A stretch of 64,000 nucleotides of DNA from Ornithinimicrobium sp. F0845. GTDB lineage: Bacteria > Actinomycetota > Actinomycetes > Actinomycetales > Dermatophilaceae. Positions 1-11,302 of this stretch are shown here, piece after piece; positions within the stretch are counted from its first letter, which is position 1, and the number at the start of each line of letters is the position of its first letter. The stretch is taken from assembly GCF_023015765.1 (NCBI RefSeq), contig NZ_JALKAL010000016.1, forward strand, positions 1,965 through 65,964, written 5' to 3'. A program made the translations under genes and the position numbers. The notes beneath the pieces are model-generated. The model worked only from the letters and a program-made list of their open reading frames with translations, was not told where the DNA came from and did no database searches.

Positions 1-1336
<1,336 letters not shown>

Positions 1337-1462
1337 AACAAAGATGACACGCGTCCACTGTGTAGCTCCCGAGATACAAACGGGACACCACCCCACCCCA
1401 CACACCGGGGCCACGAGGGTGGACCCCACACCCACCACGGGTGTGGTTGATATCTCCATAAA

Positions 1463-1581
1463 GTTACGGCGGCCATAGCGAGAGGGAAACGCCCGGACAC
1501 ATACCGAACCCGGAAGCTAAGCCTCTCAGCGCCGATGGTACTGCACTGGAGACGGTGTGGGAGAGTAGGACACCGCCGGAC
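1463..1581 (+). rRNA. rrf: 5S ribosomal RNA
   Basis: A 119-nt 5S gene begins GTTACGGCGGCCATAGCG and ends GGACACCGCCGGAC, with the conserved CCCGGACACATACCGAACCC segment in between. It lies about 125 nt after the 23S end, as expected for an rrn operon, and is followed directly by the operon terminator. Confidence 0.95.
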
Positions 1582-1590
1582 AAACATTCA

Positions 1591-1627
1591 CAAAGGGCCC
1601 CTGACCACCACGGTCAGGGGCCCTTTG
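1591..1627 (+). terminator. rrn operon terminator
   Basis: A 16-bp perfect stem, CAAAGGGCCCCTGACC paired with GGTCAGGGGCCCTTTG, closes a 5-nt loop (ACCAC) ten bases after the 5S gene. The stem ends in a TTT stretch. This is a strong intrinsic terminator by stem strength. Confidence 0.93.
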
Positions 1628-1838
1628 GCATGCCCTGGGTCCGTTTGTCATGCCTCTGCCTCCAGCGCCAGGGCCACCGTGACGACCGGCCCCGCGACCG
1701 CTGGTCACCGCCGCTGTGGCCCTCGTGCCGCGCCCACCCCTCGTCTTCGAGCGCCCTCGTCATCTTCGGGCCGACGGCAACCGTCCTGAGGAACGCTTGG
1801 GGGCTCGAAGACGCCCACCCGCGCGGGCACGCACTCCC

Positions 1839-1935
1839 GCCAGGCGCGCCCCTCCTTGCCAGGCACCTCCCTCGCGCAAGCACGCGCCTCCGCCAGGCAC
1901 CTCCCTCACCCACGAAGCCTCCTGCCAGGCACGAT
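1839..1935 (+). repeat. degenerate tandem repeat between rrn and dnaE
   Basis: GCCAGGC recurs at 1839, 1858, 1892 and 1924. The two middle copies extend to GCCAGGCACCTCCCTC. Spacing is 19, 34 and 32 bp. The 1628-2003 interval holds this repeat and the dnaE promoter and no convincing gene. The spacing resembles the 31-32-bp tandem repeats found elsewhere in the window. Confidence 0.6.
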
Positions 1936-2003
1936 GCAGGCAACGAGGCGGTTGCCGGTGAGCCGGTGCCGGTCTGTCGGTGGGCCGACCTAGAATCATC
2001 GCG

Positions 2004-5000
2004 ATGTCCACCTCACCCAGCTCCGCCGGCAACTTCGTCCACCTGCACAACCACACCGAGTACTCCATGCTCGACGGTGCAGCGCGGATCACCGACATGT
2101 TCGAGCGTGCCGCCGAGCTGGGGATGCCCGCCATCGCGACCACGGACCACGGCTACATCTTCGGCGCCCACGAGTTCTGGAGCGCAGGGCAGAAGGCCGG
2201 CGTCAAGCCCATCATCGGTCTCGAGGCCTACGTCACGCCGGGCACGCACCGCACGGACCGCACGCGCGTCAAGTACGGCGACGGCGGCCGTGACGACGTC
2301 TCGGGCTCCGGTGCCTACACGCACATGACGATGTGGGCCCGCAACAACAACGGCCTGCACAACCTCTTCCGGATGGCGTCCCTGGCGTCGCTGGAGGGCT
2401 ACTACTTCAAGCCGCGAATGGATCGTGAGCTGCTCGAGACCTACGGCCAGGGGCTCATCGCCACCACCGGCTGCCCGTCCGGGGAGGTACAGACCAGGCT
2501 GCGGTTCGGCCAGTATGCCGAGGCGCGCCAGTATGCCGCGGACATGCAGGACATCTTCGGCAAGGACAACTACTTCTTGGAGCTGATGGACCACGGCATC
2601 GACATCGAGCGCCGAACGCGTCAGGACCTGCTCCGGCTGGCCAAGGAAGTCGGTCTGCCGCTCGTGGCGACCAACGACCTGCACTACACCCGCCGCGAGG
2701 ACGCCCAGAGCCACAGTGCGCTGCTGTGCATCCAGACGGCCGCCACGCTCAACGACCCGACCCGGTTCAAGTTCGACGGCGACGGCTACTACCTGAAGTC
2801 CGCCGAGGAGATGCGCGAGGTCTGGCGCGAGCTGCCCGAGGCGTGCGACAACACCCTGCTGATCGCCGAGCGGTGCGACGTGTCCTTCACCGAGGGGGAG
2901 GGGCGCTACATGCCGCGCTTCCCGGTGCCCGAGGGTGAGAGCGACGTCTCCTGGTTCATCAAGGAGGTGGAGGCCGGCCTGCACCGGCGGTTCCCCGAAG
3001 GGATCCCCGATGACCGGCGCAAGCAGGCTGAGTACGAAGCGGACATCATCGTCGGCAAGGGCTACGCCTCCTACTTCCTGGTCGTGGCCGACTTCATCAA
3101 CTGGGCCAAGAACCAGGGCATCCGGGTCGGTCCCGGGCGCGGGTCCGGTGCTGGGTCGATGTGCGCCTACGCGATGGGGATCACCGACCTCGACCCCATC
3201 CCGCACGGCCTGATCTTCGAGCGGTTCCTCAACCCCGAGCGCATGTCGATGCCCGACTTCGACGTCGACTTCGATGACCGTCGCCGCTCCGAGGTCATCC
3301 ACTACGTGACGGAGAAGTACGGCGACGACCGGGTCGCGATGATCGCGACCTACGGCACGCTGAAGGCCAAGGCGGCGCTCAAGGACGCGGCGCGGGTGAT
3401 GGGCTTCCCGTTCGCGATGGGGGAGCGGCTCACCAAGGCGATGCCCCCGGCCGTGATGGGCAAGGACATCCCGTTGTCGGGCATCCACGACCCCGAGCAC
3501 CCCCGCCACGGGGAGGCCGGCGAGTTCCGCGAGCTCCTCCAGAACGACCCCGAGGCAGCCCAGGTCTTCGAGACGGCGACCGGCCTCGAGGGTCTGAAGC
3601 GCCAGTGGGGCGTTCACGCCGCCGGCGTCATCATGTCGAGCGAGCCGTTGCTCGACGTCATCCCGATCATGCGCCGCGAGCAGGACGGTCAGGTCATCAC
3701 GCAGTTCGACTACCCGACCTGCGAGCAGCTCGGCCTGGTCAAGATGGACTTCCTGGGCCTGCGCAACCTGACGATCCTCGACGACGCCATCGCCAACGTG
3801 AAGCTCAACCGCGGTCAGGACATCGACCTGGACGCGCTGTCCAAGGACATGACCGACAAGAACGCCTACGAGCTGCTGGGACGCGGGGACACCCTCGGCG
3901 TCTTCCAGCTGGACGGTTCGGGCATGCGCCAGCTGCTGCGCCTGATGCAGCCGGACAACTTCGAGGACATCTCTGCGGCCCTGGCGCTCTACCGCCCCGG
4001 CCCGATGGGGGTCAACGCCCACACCAACTTCGCGCTGCGCAAGAACGGCAAGCAGGAGGTCGTCCCCCTCGACCCGCAGCTGAAGGGCAAGCTGCAGCCC
4101 GAGATGGTCGAGGCCCTCGAGCCGATCCTCGGCACGACACACGGGCTCTGTATTTACCAGGAGCAGGTCATGGAGATCGCCCAGAAGCTCGCGGGCTACA
4201 CGCTGGGCAACGCGGACCTGCTGCGCCGAGCGATGGGCAAGAAGAAGAAGGAGGTCCTCGACGCCGAGTACATCCCCTTCTCCGAGGGTATGAAGGCCAA
4301 CGGCTACAACGAGGCGTCCGTGGCGGCACTCTGGGGCGTGCTGGTGCCGTTCTCGGACTATGCGTTCAACAAGGCGCACACCGCGGCCTACGGCGTGATC
4401 TCCTACTGGACGGCCTACCTCAAGGCCAACTACCCCGCCGAGTACATGGCAGCCCTGCTGACCAGCGTGCGGGACGACAAGGACAAGACCGCGCTCTACC
4501 TCAACGAGTGCCGCCGGATGGGCATCGCGGTGCTGCCTCCGGACGTCAACGAGTCGATCGCCAACTTCGCCGCCGTCGGCAAGGACATCCGCTTCGGCCT
4601 GGCGGCCATCCGCAACGTCGGCGCCAACGTGGTCGACGCGATCGTGCGGACCCGTGACGAGAAGGGCAAGTTCACCTCCTTCGAGGACTTCCTGCGCAAG
4701 TGCCCGGCCGTGGTCTGCCAGAAGCGCACCATCGAGTCACTCATCAAGGGCGGGGCCTTCGACGACCTCAAGCACCCCCGACAGGGCCTGGCCACGGTGC
4801 ACGAGCGCTATGTCGACGCCCTCGCCGAGGAGAAGAAGCAGGAGGCGATCGGACAGGACAGTCTCTTCGGGGGCTTCGGCGGCGAGGAGGCCGACGTGCA
4901 GATCGTCACCCTCCCGCCGGTGCCGGACATTGAGTGGGAGAAGCACATCAAGCTCGCCTTCGAGCGGGAGTATCTCGGGCTCTATGTCTCAGACCACCCG

Positions 5001-5573
5001 CTCAACGGGATCGAGCACATCCTGACCGCCAACGCCTCGGCGACGATCGGGGCCATCGTCAGCGAGGACGGGCCGCAGGACGGGGAGTTCGTGACGGTCG
5101 CCGGCCTGATGACCTCGGTGCAGCTGAAGCGGACCAAGAACGGCGACCCGTATGCCCGCGTCATGCTCGAGGACCTGGTCGGGTCTATCGAGTGCGTGTT
5201 CTTCCCCAAGTCCTACATGACGGTCTCGACCATGCTCGCGCCGGACACGGTGGGCGTCATCCGCGGCAGGTTCAAGCGCAGCGAGGACACCACCGAGATC
5301 CTGGCTCAGGAGCTGACCCTGCCGGAGATCAAGGAGGGCCCGCGCGGTCCCGTGCTGCTGACCCTGCCCCTGACCCGGGCCACCGACGGGCTGGCGCAGA
5401 ACCTGCGCAGCGTGCTCGCCAACCACCCCGGGTCCACGGAGGTGCACGTCAAGCTCACCCAGCCGGGCCGCCAGGTGCTCCTGCGGCTCGACCCGACGCT
5501 GCGCGTGACGGCCTCGCCGGAGTTCTTCGGCGACATCAAGGCGCTGCTCGGGCCGGCTGCCGTCGGCAGCTGA
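2004..5573 (+). CDS. dnaE: DNA polymerase III alpha subunit (DnaE1)
   Basis: Replicative polymerase catalytic subunit, 1189 aa, the usual length for actinobacterial DnaE1. The PHP domain opens with HLHNHTEYSMLDG near residues 13-25. PGRGSGAGS lies near residue 375, and the catalytic aspartates lie in PDFDVDFDD near residue 417. HhH and OB-fold regions follow toward the C-terminus. The ATG at 2004 is chosen over an in-frame GTG at 1980 because TAGAAT at 1991-1996 looks like a -10 element ending 8 nt before it, giving a leaderless mRNA, and because the family starts close to the PHP motif. It stands alone downstream of the rRNA operon. Confidence 0.97.
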   Translation: MSTSPSSAGNFVHLHNHTEYSMLDGAARITDMFERAAELGMPAIATTDHGYIFGAHEFWSAGQKAGVKPIIGLEAYVTPGTHRTDRTRVKYGDGGRDDVSGSGAYTHMTMWARNNNGLHNLFRMASLASLEGYYFKPRMDRELLETYGQGLIATTGCPSGEVQTRLRFGQYAEARQYAADMQDIFGKDNYFLELMDHGIDIERRTRQDLLRLAKEVGLPLVATNDLHYTRREDAQSHSALLCIQTAATLNDPTRFKFDGDGYYLKSAEEMREVWRELPEACDNTLLIAERCDVSFTEGEGRYMPRFPVPEGESDVSWFIKEVEAGLHRRFPEGIPDDRRKQAEYEADIIVGKGYASYFLVVADFINWAKNQGIRVGPGRGSGAGSMCAYAMGITDLDPIPHGLIFERFLNPERMSMPDFDVDFDDRRRSEVIHYVTEKYGDDRVAMIATYGTLKAKAALKDAARVMGFPFAMGERLTKAMPPAVMGKDIPLSGIHDPEHPRHGEAGEFRELLQNDPEAAQVFETATGLEGLKRQWGVHAAGVIMSSEPLLDVIPIMRREQDGQVITQFDYPTCEQLGLVKMDFLGLRNLTILDDAIANVKLNRGQDIDLDALSKDMTDKNAYELLGRGDTLGVFQLDGSGMRQLLRLMQPDNFEDISAALALYRPGPMGVNAHTNFALRKNGKQEVVPLDPQLKGKLQPEMVEALEPILGTTHGLCIYQEQVMEIAQKLAGYTLGNADLLRRAMGKKKKEVLDAEYIPFSEGMKANGYNEASVAALWGVLVPFSDYAFNKAHTAAYGVISYWTAYLKANYPAEYMAALLTSVRDDKDKTALYLNECRRMGIAVLPPDVNESIANFAAVGKDIRFGLAAIRNVGANVVDAIVRTRDEKGKFTSFEDFLRKCPAVVCQKRTIESLIKGGAFDDLKHPRQGLATVHERYVDALAEEKKQEAIGQDSLFGGFGGEEADVQIVTLPPVPDIEWEKHIKLAFEREYLGLYVSDHPLNGIEHILTANASATIGAIVSEDGPQDGEFVTVAGLMTSVQLKRTKNGDPYARVMLEDLVGSIECVFFPKSYMTVSTMLAPDTVGVIRGRFKRSEDTTEILAQELTLPEIKEGPRGPVLLTLPLTRATDGLAQNLRSVLANHPGSTEVHVKLTQPGRQVLLRLDPTLRVTASPEFFGDIKALLGPAAVGS

Positions 5574-5623
5574 GGTATGCCGGGTGACCGGGTCGATCTG
5601 GCCGTCCGCCGGTGACCTCGGGG

Positions 5624-6376
5624 TCACGGGCGCACTTGTGGCGGCCTGTGGTGGGGTGAGCGGGCATCGGCAGTATGCAGTGCCTCGCGCAGGACCTCGG
5701 CGACCTGTTCGCCGTGGGTCACCGGCAGCAGGTGCGTGGCACGTGGCACGGTCACGATGTGCGACTCCTCGGCGGCCGCCGCGAAGCGGGCCACGTGGAC
5801 GCGCATCTGGTCGAGCTGCCCGTTGACCAGGTAGACCGGGCAGTCCACGTCGCCCAGCAGCTCGGCCCGGCACTCGTCGAAGACCACCTGCCACGCGGCG
5901 GGCAGCGCGGCGTAGGCCTCGGGCCCGGTCAGCACGGCCTCGTCGGCGCCGAGCCGACGCATCACCGCGTTGGAGGCCCTGGCCATCCGTTCCACGCCCA
6001 CGCGAGGGAGCAGGTCGGCGAAGCCGCGGTACACCGCGGCGAACGGACCGGTCGGCTCGGCGCTGGCCCCGATGAGGACCAGGGCGCCCAACGTCCCCGG
6101 GTGGCGCACGGCATACAGGACGGCAAGATAACCGCCCAGGCTGTGCCCGGCCAGGACCACCCGCTGGCCCGGCGCCCGGGCGTCCACGGCCTCCCGGATG
6201 GCGGCGACCGCACCGTCGGCCGTGAACTCCTCCTCGACCCGCTCGCCGTGCCCAGGGAGGTCCACCGCCACGACCTCGACCTCGGGCAGCAGCTCGGGGT
6301 AGGCCTGCCACTCGGCACGGTCCATCCGCGTGCCGTGCACGAGCACGAGACGCGGCCTGGGCGTGCTGGCGGACAT
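5624..6376 (-). CDS. alpha/beta hydrolase
   Basis: A 250-aa alpha/beta-hydrolase fold protein. LVHGTRMD near residues 12-19 is the oxyanion strand-loop, and GHSLGGY holds the nucleophile Ser79. An Asp in NGQLDQMR and a His in RATHLLP are the likely remaining triad members. No signal peptide or membrane segment is seen. It is convergent with dnaE and 140 bp from the divergent DUF808 gene. Substrate cannot be told from sequence; it resembles small esterase or pimeloyl-ester-hydrolase-like proteins. Confidence 0.85.
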   Translation of the reverse strand: MSASTPRPRLVLVHGTRMDRAEWQAYPELLPEVEVVAVDLPGHGERVEEEFTADGAVAAIREAVDARAPGQRVVLAGHSLGGYLAVLYAVRHPGTLGALVLIGASAEPTGPFAAVYRGFADLLPRVGVERMARASNAVMRRLGADEAVLTGPEAYAALPAAWQVVFDECRAELLGDVDCPVYLVNGQLDQMRVHVARFAAAAEESHIVTVPRATHLLPVTHGEQVAEVLREALHTADARSPHHRPPQVRP

Positions 6377-6516
6377 GTTCCCAGGCTAGGCGGCGGACAC
6401 ACGATCGGCAGGCGCACGCCCTGGGAGGGCGTTGTTGCCATTAACCTTGAGCCTGTGCCCACGACTGAGCCCGAGACCATGACCCTGCGCTCCGCCGACC
6501 TGGCGGGGGTGCGCTG

Positions 6517-7464
6517 ATGGCGGGCGGGCTGGTCGCCCTCCTGGACGACATCGCGGCGATCGCGCGCGTGGCCGCTGCGTCGGTCGACGACGTGGCCGCG
6601 GCGGCGAGCCGGGCAGGGGCCAAGTCCCTCGGCGTGGTGATCGACGACGCGGCCGTCACGCCGCGCTACGTCACCGGCGCCAAGGCCGCGCGCGAGCTGC
6701 CGATCATCAAGAAGATCGCGATCGGCTCGATCCGCAACAAGCTGCTGTTCATCCTCCCGGCCATTATGCTGCTCAGTCAGTTCGCCTCGTGGTCGCTGAC
6801 ACCCATCCTGATGCTCGGCGGCTCCTATCTGTGCTTCGAGGGCGCCGAGAAGGTCTATGAGCTGATCGCCGGACACCACAAGGAGAAGGCCGACGTCCCA
6901 GCCGTCGAGCAGGGGCCGGAGCAGGAGGACAAGATGGTGCGCGGCGCCATCACCACCGACTTCATCCTGTCCGCCGAGATCATGGTCATCGCGCTGAACG
7001 AGGTGGCCGACGAGCCGTTCGTGAGCCGCCTCATCATCCTGATCGTGGTCGCGCTGGGCATCACGGCCCTCGTCTACGGCGCGGTCGCGCTCATCATCAA
7101 GATGGACGACATCGGTCTGCGGCTGGCGCAGAACGAGAGCGAGTTCAGCACCAGGCTCGGGACGGGCCTGGTCAAGGCCATGCCGATCGTGCTCAGCGTG
7201 CTGTCGACCGTCGGCATCGTCGCCATGCTGTGGGTCGGTGGTCACATCATCCTGGTCGGCATGAACGACCTCGGGTTCTCCCCGATCTATGACTGGGTGC
7301 ACCACCTCGAGGTGGTCGTCGGCGGGTGGATCCCGGCGATCGGCGGTGCGCTGTCCTGGCTGACCAACACCTTCTTCTCAGCGGTCCTGGGCCTGCTGTG
7401 GGGTGCTGTCCTCGTCGCCGTGATGCACCTGCTGCCGTTCGGCCGGAAGGACCCCGTCCACTGA
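6517..7464 (+). CDS. DUF808 family inner-membrane protein (YedI-like)
   Basis: A 315-aa integral membrane protein matching the DUF808/YedI family. Typical features are the N-terminal GLVALLDDIAAIARVAAA, the KSLGVVIDDAAVTPRYV stretch, and several hydrophobic segments from about residue 75 onward. Family members have no established biochemical role. The ATG start follows GGGGGTGCGCTG, a modest ribosome site. Its stop is five bases from the stop of the convergent DUF1254 gene, leaving no room for a separate terminator. Confidence 0.88.
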   Translation: MAGGLVALLDDIAAIARVAAASVDDVAAAASRAGAKSLGVVIDDAAVTPRYVTGAKAARELPIIKKIAIGSIRNKLLFILPAIMLLSQFASWSLTPILMLGGSYLCFEGAEKVYELIAGHHKEKADVPAVEQGPEQEDKMVRGAITTDFILSAEIMVIALNEVADEPFVSRLIILIVVALGITALVYGAVALIIKMDDIGLRLAQNESEFSTRLGTGLVKAMPIVLSVLSTVGIVAMLWVGGHIILVGMNDLGFSPIYDWVHHLEVVVGGWIPAIGGALSWLTNTFFSAVLGLLWGAVLVAVMHLLPFGRKDPVH

Positions 7465-7468
7465 GTCC

Positions 7469-8851
7469 TCAGACCGGGCGGACGGCAGGCGGTGTCCACG
7501 TGCCCTCGAGGATGCTCTGGTCGGGCCAGTAGGCACGCAGGTAGACCGAGAACTCCTCAGGTGGGGCCGGGATCCAGTTCGAGTGCGCAGCCTCCGTGGT
7601 GGGTGCGTCACCGCCGACGGTGATGGTCAGTGACCCGTCATCGCCGTAGGTGAGGTTCTTGTTCTTGGTCCCCAACGAGTAGCGGTCGAGGTCGTTCGGG
7701 TGGAAGAAGTGGTGCCTGTTGTAGAGCGTCAACGACCAGAACCCCCGCACGGGCGGCAGCTGGTCGGCCGCAAAGTGCAGGGAGTAGGTCTTCGACCCGT
7801 CCAGCCGGTCACCGTTCATGTCGAGGTCCTGGTAGAAGTAGGTGGTCTCCTCCGGGGTGTTGACGAAGATGTTCGACTTCCCCACGGCCAGACGCATCAG
7901 GTAGTCGGTGCCGAACCGGGCACCGTTGCCCTGCGTCGTCCAGTTGTCAGATACGGGGAGACCGTAGTGGCGGAACTCGAACAGCTCCTTCGCGGTCACC
8001 TCGGCGTCCAGGGCTGCCTCCCGGCAGGCTGCGGCGATGGCGGGGTCCTCTGCTGCGGCAGCCATCAGGCCTCGGAACCAGTCATACATGGCCTCCTCGC
8101 CCGGCAACGGCGGCACCTCGTCGAGGATCTCCCCGAAGGAGTCGAAGAAGGTCTCCGGATCCACCCACTGGGTCTCCTCTTGCCCCGAGGCGGCGTCTTG
8201 CCCGGAGGTGGCGTCCTGCCCGGAGGCGGCGTCGGAGTCGCCAAAACTCGGGGCGTTGCTCCAGTCGATGATCTTCATCGTGCCGTCGTAGTCGGCCAAC
8301 GGGTACACGCTGATCTGGTTGACGATCGGCAGGATCGCCTCGCGGTCCTGCGCCGTGTCATCGAGGAACACCCGGGGGATCACCGTCCCGCACCGCGTGT
8401 CGTACCGGAACACCCCGGCGATGCCGTCCGGCACCTCGCCGTCCCACGACTCCGGCGCCAGAAGGTAGTGGCCCGGCGTCGTGCCGTACATCTTGCCGAG
8501 CTCGACGAAGGAGTCGGTGCGCTGGTTGACACACTGGTAGACCCAGAACCGGTCGCCGAAGTCGGGAACCTGCACCACCGCCGGGCCGCCAGCGGCGTCG
8601 AGCGGTCCGAAGCCGTACGCCACGTCCTGGTTGGGGCAGGCGACGATCCGCTCCTCCGGGCGGATGTAGTCATGCAGCATCCCGACGTGGTTCGGCGGCC
8701 CGGCCGGCACGATCCCCACCAGCAGACCTGGCCCCGGAAGCTGCTCCATGAACACCCGTCGGTTGTGGATGTTCATCAGCGGCCACCCCCACAGGTACGC
8801 CGTTCGTGCGACCTGCGCCGCATAGGCCGTCGTCATCCGCTGCTGAGCCAT
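7469..8851 (-). CDS. DUF1254/DUF1214 domain protein
   Basis: A 460-aa protein of the DUF1254-DUF1214 family. DUF1254 features are in the N-terminal part (YLWGWPLMNIHNRR near residues 18-31). The DUF1214 signature is in the C-terminal part (GFWSLTLYNRHHFFHPN, DQSILEGTWTPP). Many relatives are exported, but no signal peptide is visible here. An AAGGAGG sequence six bases before the ATG at 8851 fixes the start. A low-complexity insert, (D)AASGQ/ATSGQ repeated three times, interrupts the middle. Function is unknown for the family. Confidence 0.85.
   Translation of the reverse strand: MAQQRMTTAYAAQVARTAYLWGWPLMNIHNRRVFMEQLPGPGLLVGIVPAGPPNHVGMLHDYIRPEERIVACPNQDVAYGFGPLDAAGGPAVVQVPDFGDRFWVYQCVNQRTDSFVELGKMYGTTPGHYLLAPESWDGEVPDGIAGVFRYDTRCGTVIPRVFLDDTAQDREAILPIVNQISVYPLADYDGTMKIIDWSNAPSFGDSDAASGQDATSGQDAASGQEETQWVDPETFFDSFGEILDEVPPLPGEEAMYDWFRGLMAAAAEDPAIAAACREAALDAEVTAKELFEFRHYGLPVSDNWTTQGNGARFGTDYLMRLAVGKSNIFVNTPEETTYFYQDLDMNGDRLDGSKTYSLHFAADQLPPVRGFWSLTLYNRHHFFHPNDLDRYSLGTKNKNLTYGDDGSLTITVGGDAPTTEAAHSNWIPAPPEEFSVYLRAYWPDQSILEGTWTPPAVRPV
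8181..8234 (+). repeat. 18-bp coding repeat, three copies
   Basis: Three head-to-tail 18-bp units (8181-8198, 8199-8216, 8217-8234) differ at a few positions. Read on the minus strand they encode DAASGQ, DATSGQ, DAASGQ in the DUF1254 protein. An 18-bp unit preserves frame. It probably arose by recent slippage and forms a flexible linker between the two domains. Confidence 0.85.
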
Positions 8852-9022
8852 GCCGTCCTCCTTCGTCGTCACCAGAGTTCCTCCGCAGCCTAGGAACCGG
8901 GAACCTCCCGGACCCCGTCCGGAACGGGTGAATCTGCCGGGCACGGGCGGTGGCGCCGGGCTGGCCGGGGCGCCACGGAAACTGGTTGGGAGTGGGCGGT
9001 CGGGAGCAGATAGCCTCGTGCA

Positions 9023-11218
9023 GTGACCGAGAACCTCCGCACGCCCGCGTCCGGCGCGCCCGCAGCAGCCCCCGCCGAAGCACCCGCCGACACGTCCACG
9101 CCCGAGCACCCGAGCGCCCCGGTGGCCGCCAAGGTCGAGCACCTGCGCGTGCACCACGGTGACACCGTCAGCGACCCCTACGAGTGGCTGCGCGACAAGA
9201 CCAACCCGCAGGTCATCGCGCACCTGGAGGCCGAGAACGCCTACACCGAGGCGATGACCGGTCACCTGGCCGGGGTCACCGAGGCGGTCTTCACCGAGAT
9301 CAAGACCCGCACCCAGGAGACGGACCTGTCGGTGCCGGTGCGCCACGGCGCTTGGTGGTACTACACGCGCACCGTCGAGGGCCAGCAGTACGCCATCCAC
9401 GCCCGGATCGCCGTCAGCGACAGCCCCGAGCGGCCCGAGCTGGTTGCCGACGGTGCGCCTGCGCATGAGCAGATCCTGCTGGACGGCAACGCCGAGGCGG
9501 AGGGGGAGTCCTTCCTGGCGTTCGGTGCGTTCGAGATCAGCCAGGACGGCATGACGCTGGCCTACTCGGTGGACACCAGCGGCGACGAGCGGTTCACCGT
9601 CCGGGTCAAGGACCTGGCGACCGGCGAGGTCACCGAGCCGGGCATCACCGGCGTCGGCTACGGCCTGGCGTGGTCGGCCGACGCGAGCCACCTGTTCTAC
9701 ACCCGGGTCGACGACGCCTGGCGCCCCTTCCAGGTGTGGCGTCACGCGCTCACCGAGGGCGGTGGGCAGGACGCGCTGGTCTTCCAGGAGGACGACGAGC
9801 GGTTCTGGATGGGCCTGGACACCTCCCGTGACGAGAGCCACGTGCTCATCGGGCTGGGCACCAAGAACACCACCGAGTACCGCCTGCTCCCCACGGCGGA
9901 CCCGCTGGGGGAGTTCCGGGTCGTCGCCCCCCGCGAGGAGGGCGTGGAGTATGCCGTGGAGCTCGCCGGCGACACCCTCTGGATCGTGCACAACAAGCAC
10001 CACCGCGACTCCGAGCTCGCCCGCGCGCCGCTGGGCGCGAACTCCTCCCAGGAGTGGAGCACGGTCATCCCGGGCCAGGACGGCCAGCGCATCGTCGGGG
10101 TGGACGCCTTCGAGTCCCACCTGGCCGTCGCCCTGCGCAGCGAGGGGCTGACCCAGGTGCGGGTCCTGCCGCTGGAGGCGACGAGCGAGACCGGCGTGGG
10201 CGAGGGTTACCAGGTCCCGGTCGACGAGGTGGTCTACAGCATCGACAGCGGCAACAACCCGTCATACTCCACCAGGACCCTGCAGGTGGTGATCGAGTCC
10301 CTGGTGACCCCTCGCTCGGTCTACGACCTGGACCTCGCCTCCGGTGAGCTCACGCTGCTCAAGCGGCAGCCGGTGCTGGGCGGCTACGACCCCGACGACT
10401 ACGTGCAGCACCGCCTGTGGGCCACGGCCGCGGACGGCACGCGGGTGCCGATCTCCCTGGTCGTCCGCAAGGACGTCGTCGCGGACGGGACGGCGCCCGG
10501 GCTGCTCTACGGCTACGGCTCCTACGAGATCTCGATCGACCCGTACTTCTCGGTGCCGCGGCTGTCCTACCTGGACCGCGGCGTGGTCTACGCCATCGCA
10601 CACGTCCGCGGCGGCGGGGAGATGGGCCGCGGGTGGTACGAGGACGGCCGGATGGAGCACAAGAAGAACACCTTCACCGACTTCATCGCCTGCGCCGAGG
10701 AGCTGGTCAGCTCGGGATGGGTCGCGCCGGACCGGCTCGCGGCCGAGGGCGGCTCGGCCGGCGGGCTCCTGATGGGCGCCGTGCTCAACCTGGCCCCGGA
10801 GACGTTCCGCGTGGTGCACGCCGCCGTGCCGTTCGTCGACGCGCTGACCACGATCCTGGACCCCTCGCTGCCGTTGACGGTGGGGGAGTGGGAGGAGTGG
10901 GGCAACCCGTTGGAGGACCCCGAGGTCTACGCCTACATGCGGACCTACGCGCCCTACGAGAACATCCGCTCGGTGGACTACCCGGCGATCCTGGCGACCA
11001 CCGGTCTCAACGACACCCGCGTCTTCTACGTCGAGCCTGCCAAGTGGGTCGCCCGGCTGCGGGAGACGGTCACCAGTGACCCGGTGTCGCGGCCGATCCT
11101 GCTCAAGACCGAGATGGTCGCCGGTCACGGCGGCAAGACGGGGCGGTATGACGCGTGGCGGGAGACCGCCTTCGAGATCGCCTTCGTGGTGGACCAGCTG
11201 GGTGCGGCCAGGGGCTGA
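9023..11218 (+). CDS. ptrB: oligopeptidase B (prolyl oligopeptidase family, S9)
   Basis: A 731-aa S9A serine peptidase. The beta-propeller region begins after VEHLRVHHGDTVSDPYEWLRD, and the catalytic domain occupies roughly residues 440-731. Ser578 in EGGSAGGLLMG is the nucleophile. Asp in GLNDTRVFYVEP and His in VAGHGGKTGRYD complete the triad. The GTG start at 9023 lies 7 nt after TAGCCT (9011-9016), pointing to a leaderless mRNA. The first 35 residues are Ala/Pro-rich and variable in the family. It probably cleaves after basic residues in short cytoplasmic peptides. Confidence 0.95.
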   Translation: MTENLRTPASGAPAAAPAEAPADTSTPEHPSAPVAAKVEHLRVHHGDTVSDPYEWLRDKTNPQVIAHLEAENAYTEAMTGHLAGVTEAVFTEIKTRTQETDLSVPVRHGAWWYYTRTVEGQQYAIHARIAVSDSPERPELVADGAPAHEQILLDGNAEAEGESFLAFGAFEISQDGMTLAYSVDTSGDERFTVRVKDLATGEVTEPGITGVGYGLAWSADASHLFYTRVDDAWRPFQVWRHALTEGGGQDALVFQEDDERFWMGLDTSRDESHVLIGLGTKNTTEYRLLPTADPLGEFRVVAPREEGVEYAVELAGDTLWIVHNKHHRDSELARAPLGANSSQEWSTVIPGQDGQRIVGVDAFESHLAVALRSEGLTQVRVLPLEATSETGVGEGYQVPVDEVVYSIDSGNNPSYSTRTLQVVIESLVTPRSVYDLDLASGELTLLKRQPVLGGYDPDDYVQHRLWATAADGTRVPISLVVRKDVVADGTAPGLLYGYGSYEISIDPYFSVPRLSYLDRGVVYAIAHVRGGGEMGRGWYEDGRMEHKKNTFTDFIACAEELVSSGWVAPDRLAAEGGSAGGLLMGAVLNLAPETFRVVHAAVPFVDALTTILDPSLPLTVGEWEEWGNPLEDPEVYAYMRTYAPYENIRSVDYPAILATTGLNDTRVFYVEPAKWVARLRETVTSDPVSRPILLKTEMVAGHGGKTGRYDAWRETAFEIAFVVDQLGAARG

Positions 11219-11302
11219 GGATCTGGACGGTGCCCCCCAGCTGATCGCTGGGCGCCGGAGTTCCGCATACCCGCAACCGCCCGTTTCTGGGATGCTGGGC
11301 GG

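Noticed and set aside
2013-4379. Long minus-strand open frame (788 codons) opposite dnaE
   Set aside because: It lies wholly inside a certain gene, its composition is that of an antisense shadow of high-GC coding sequence (Val/Leu/Arg/Gly/His-rich, no motifs), and no ribosome site or family resemblance is seen.
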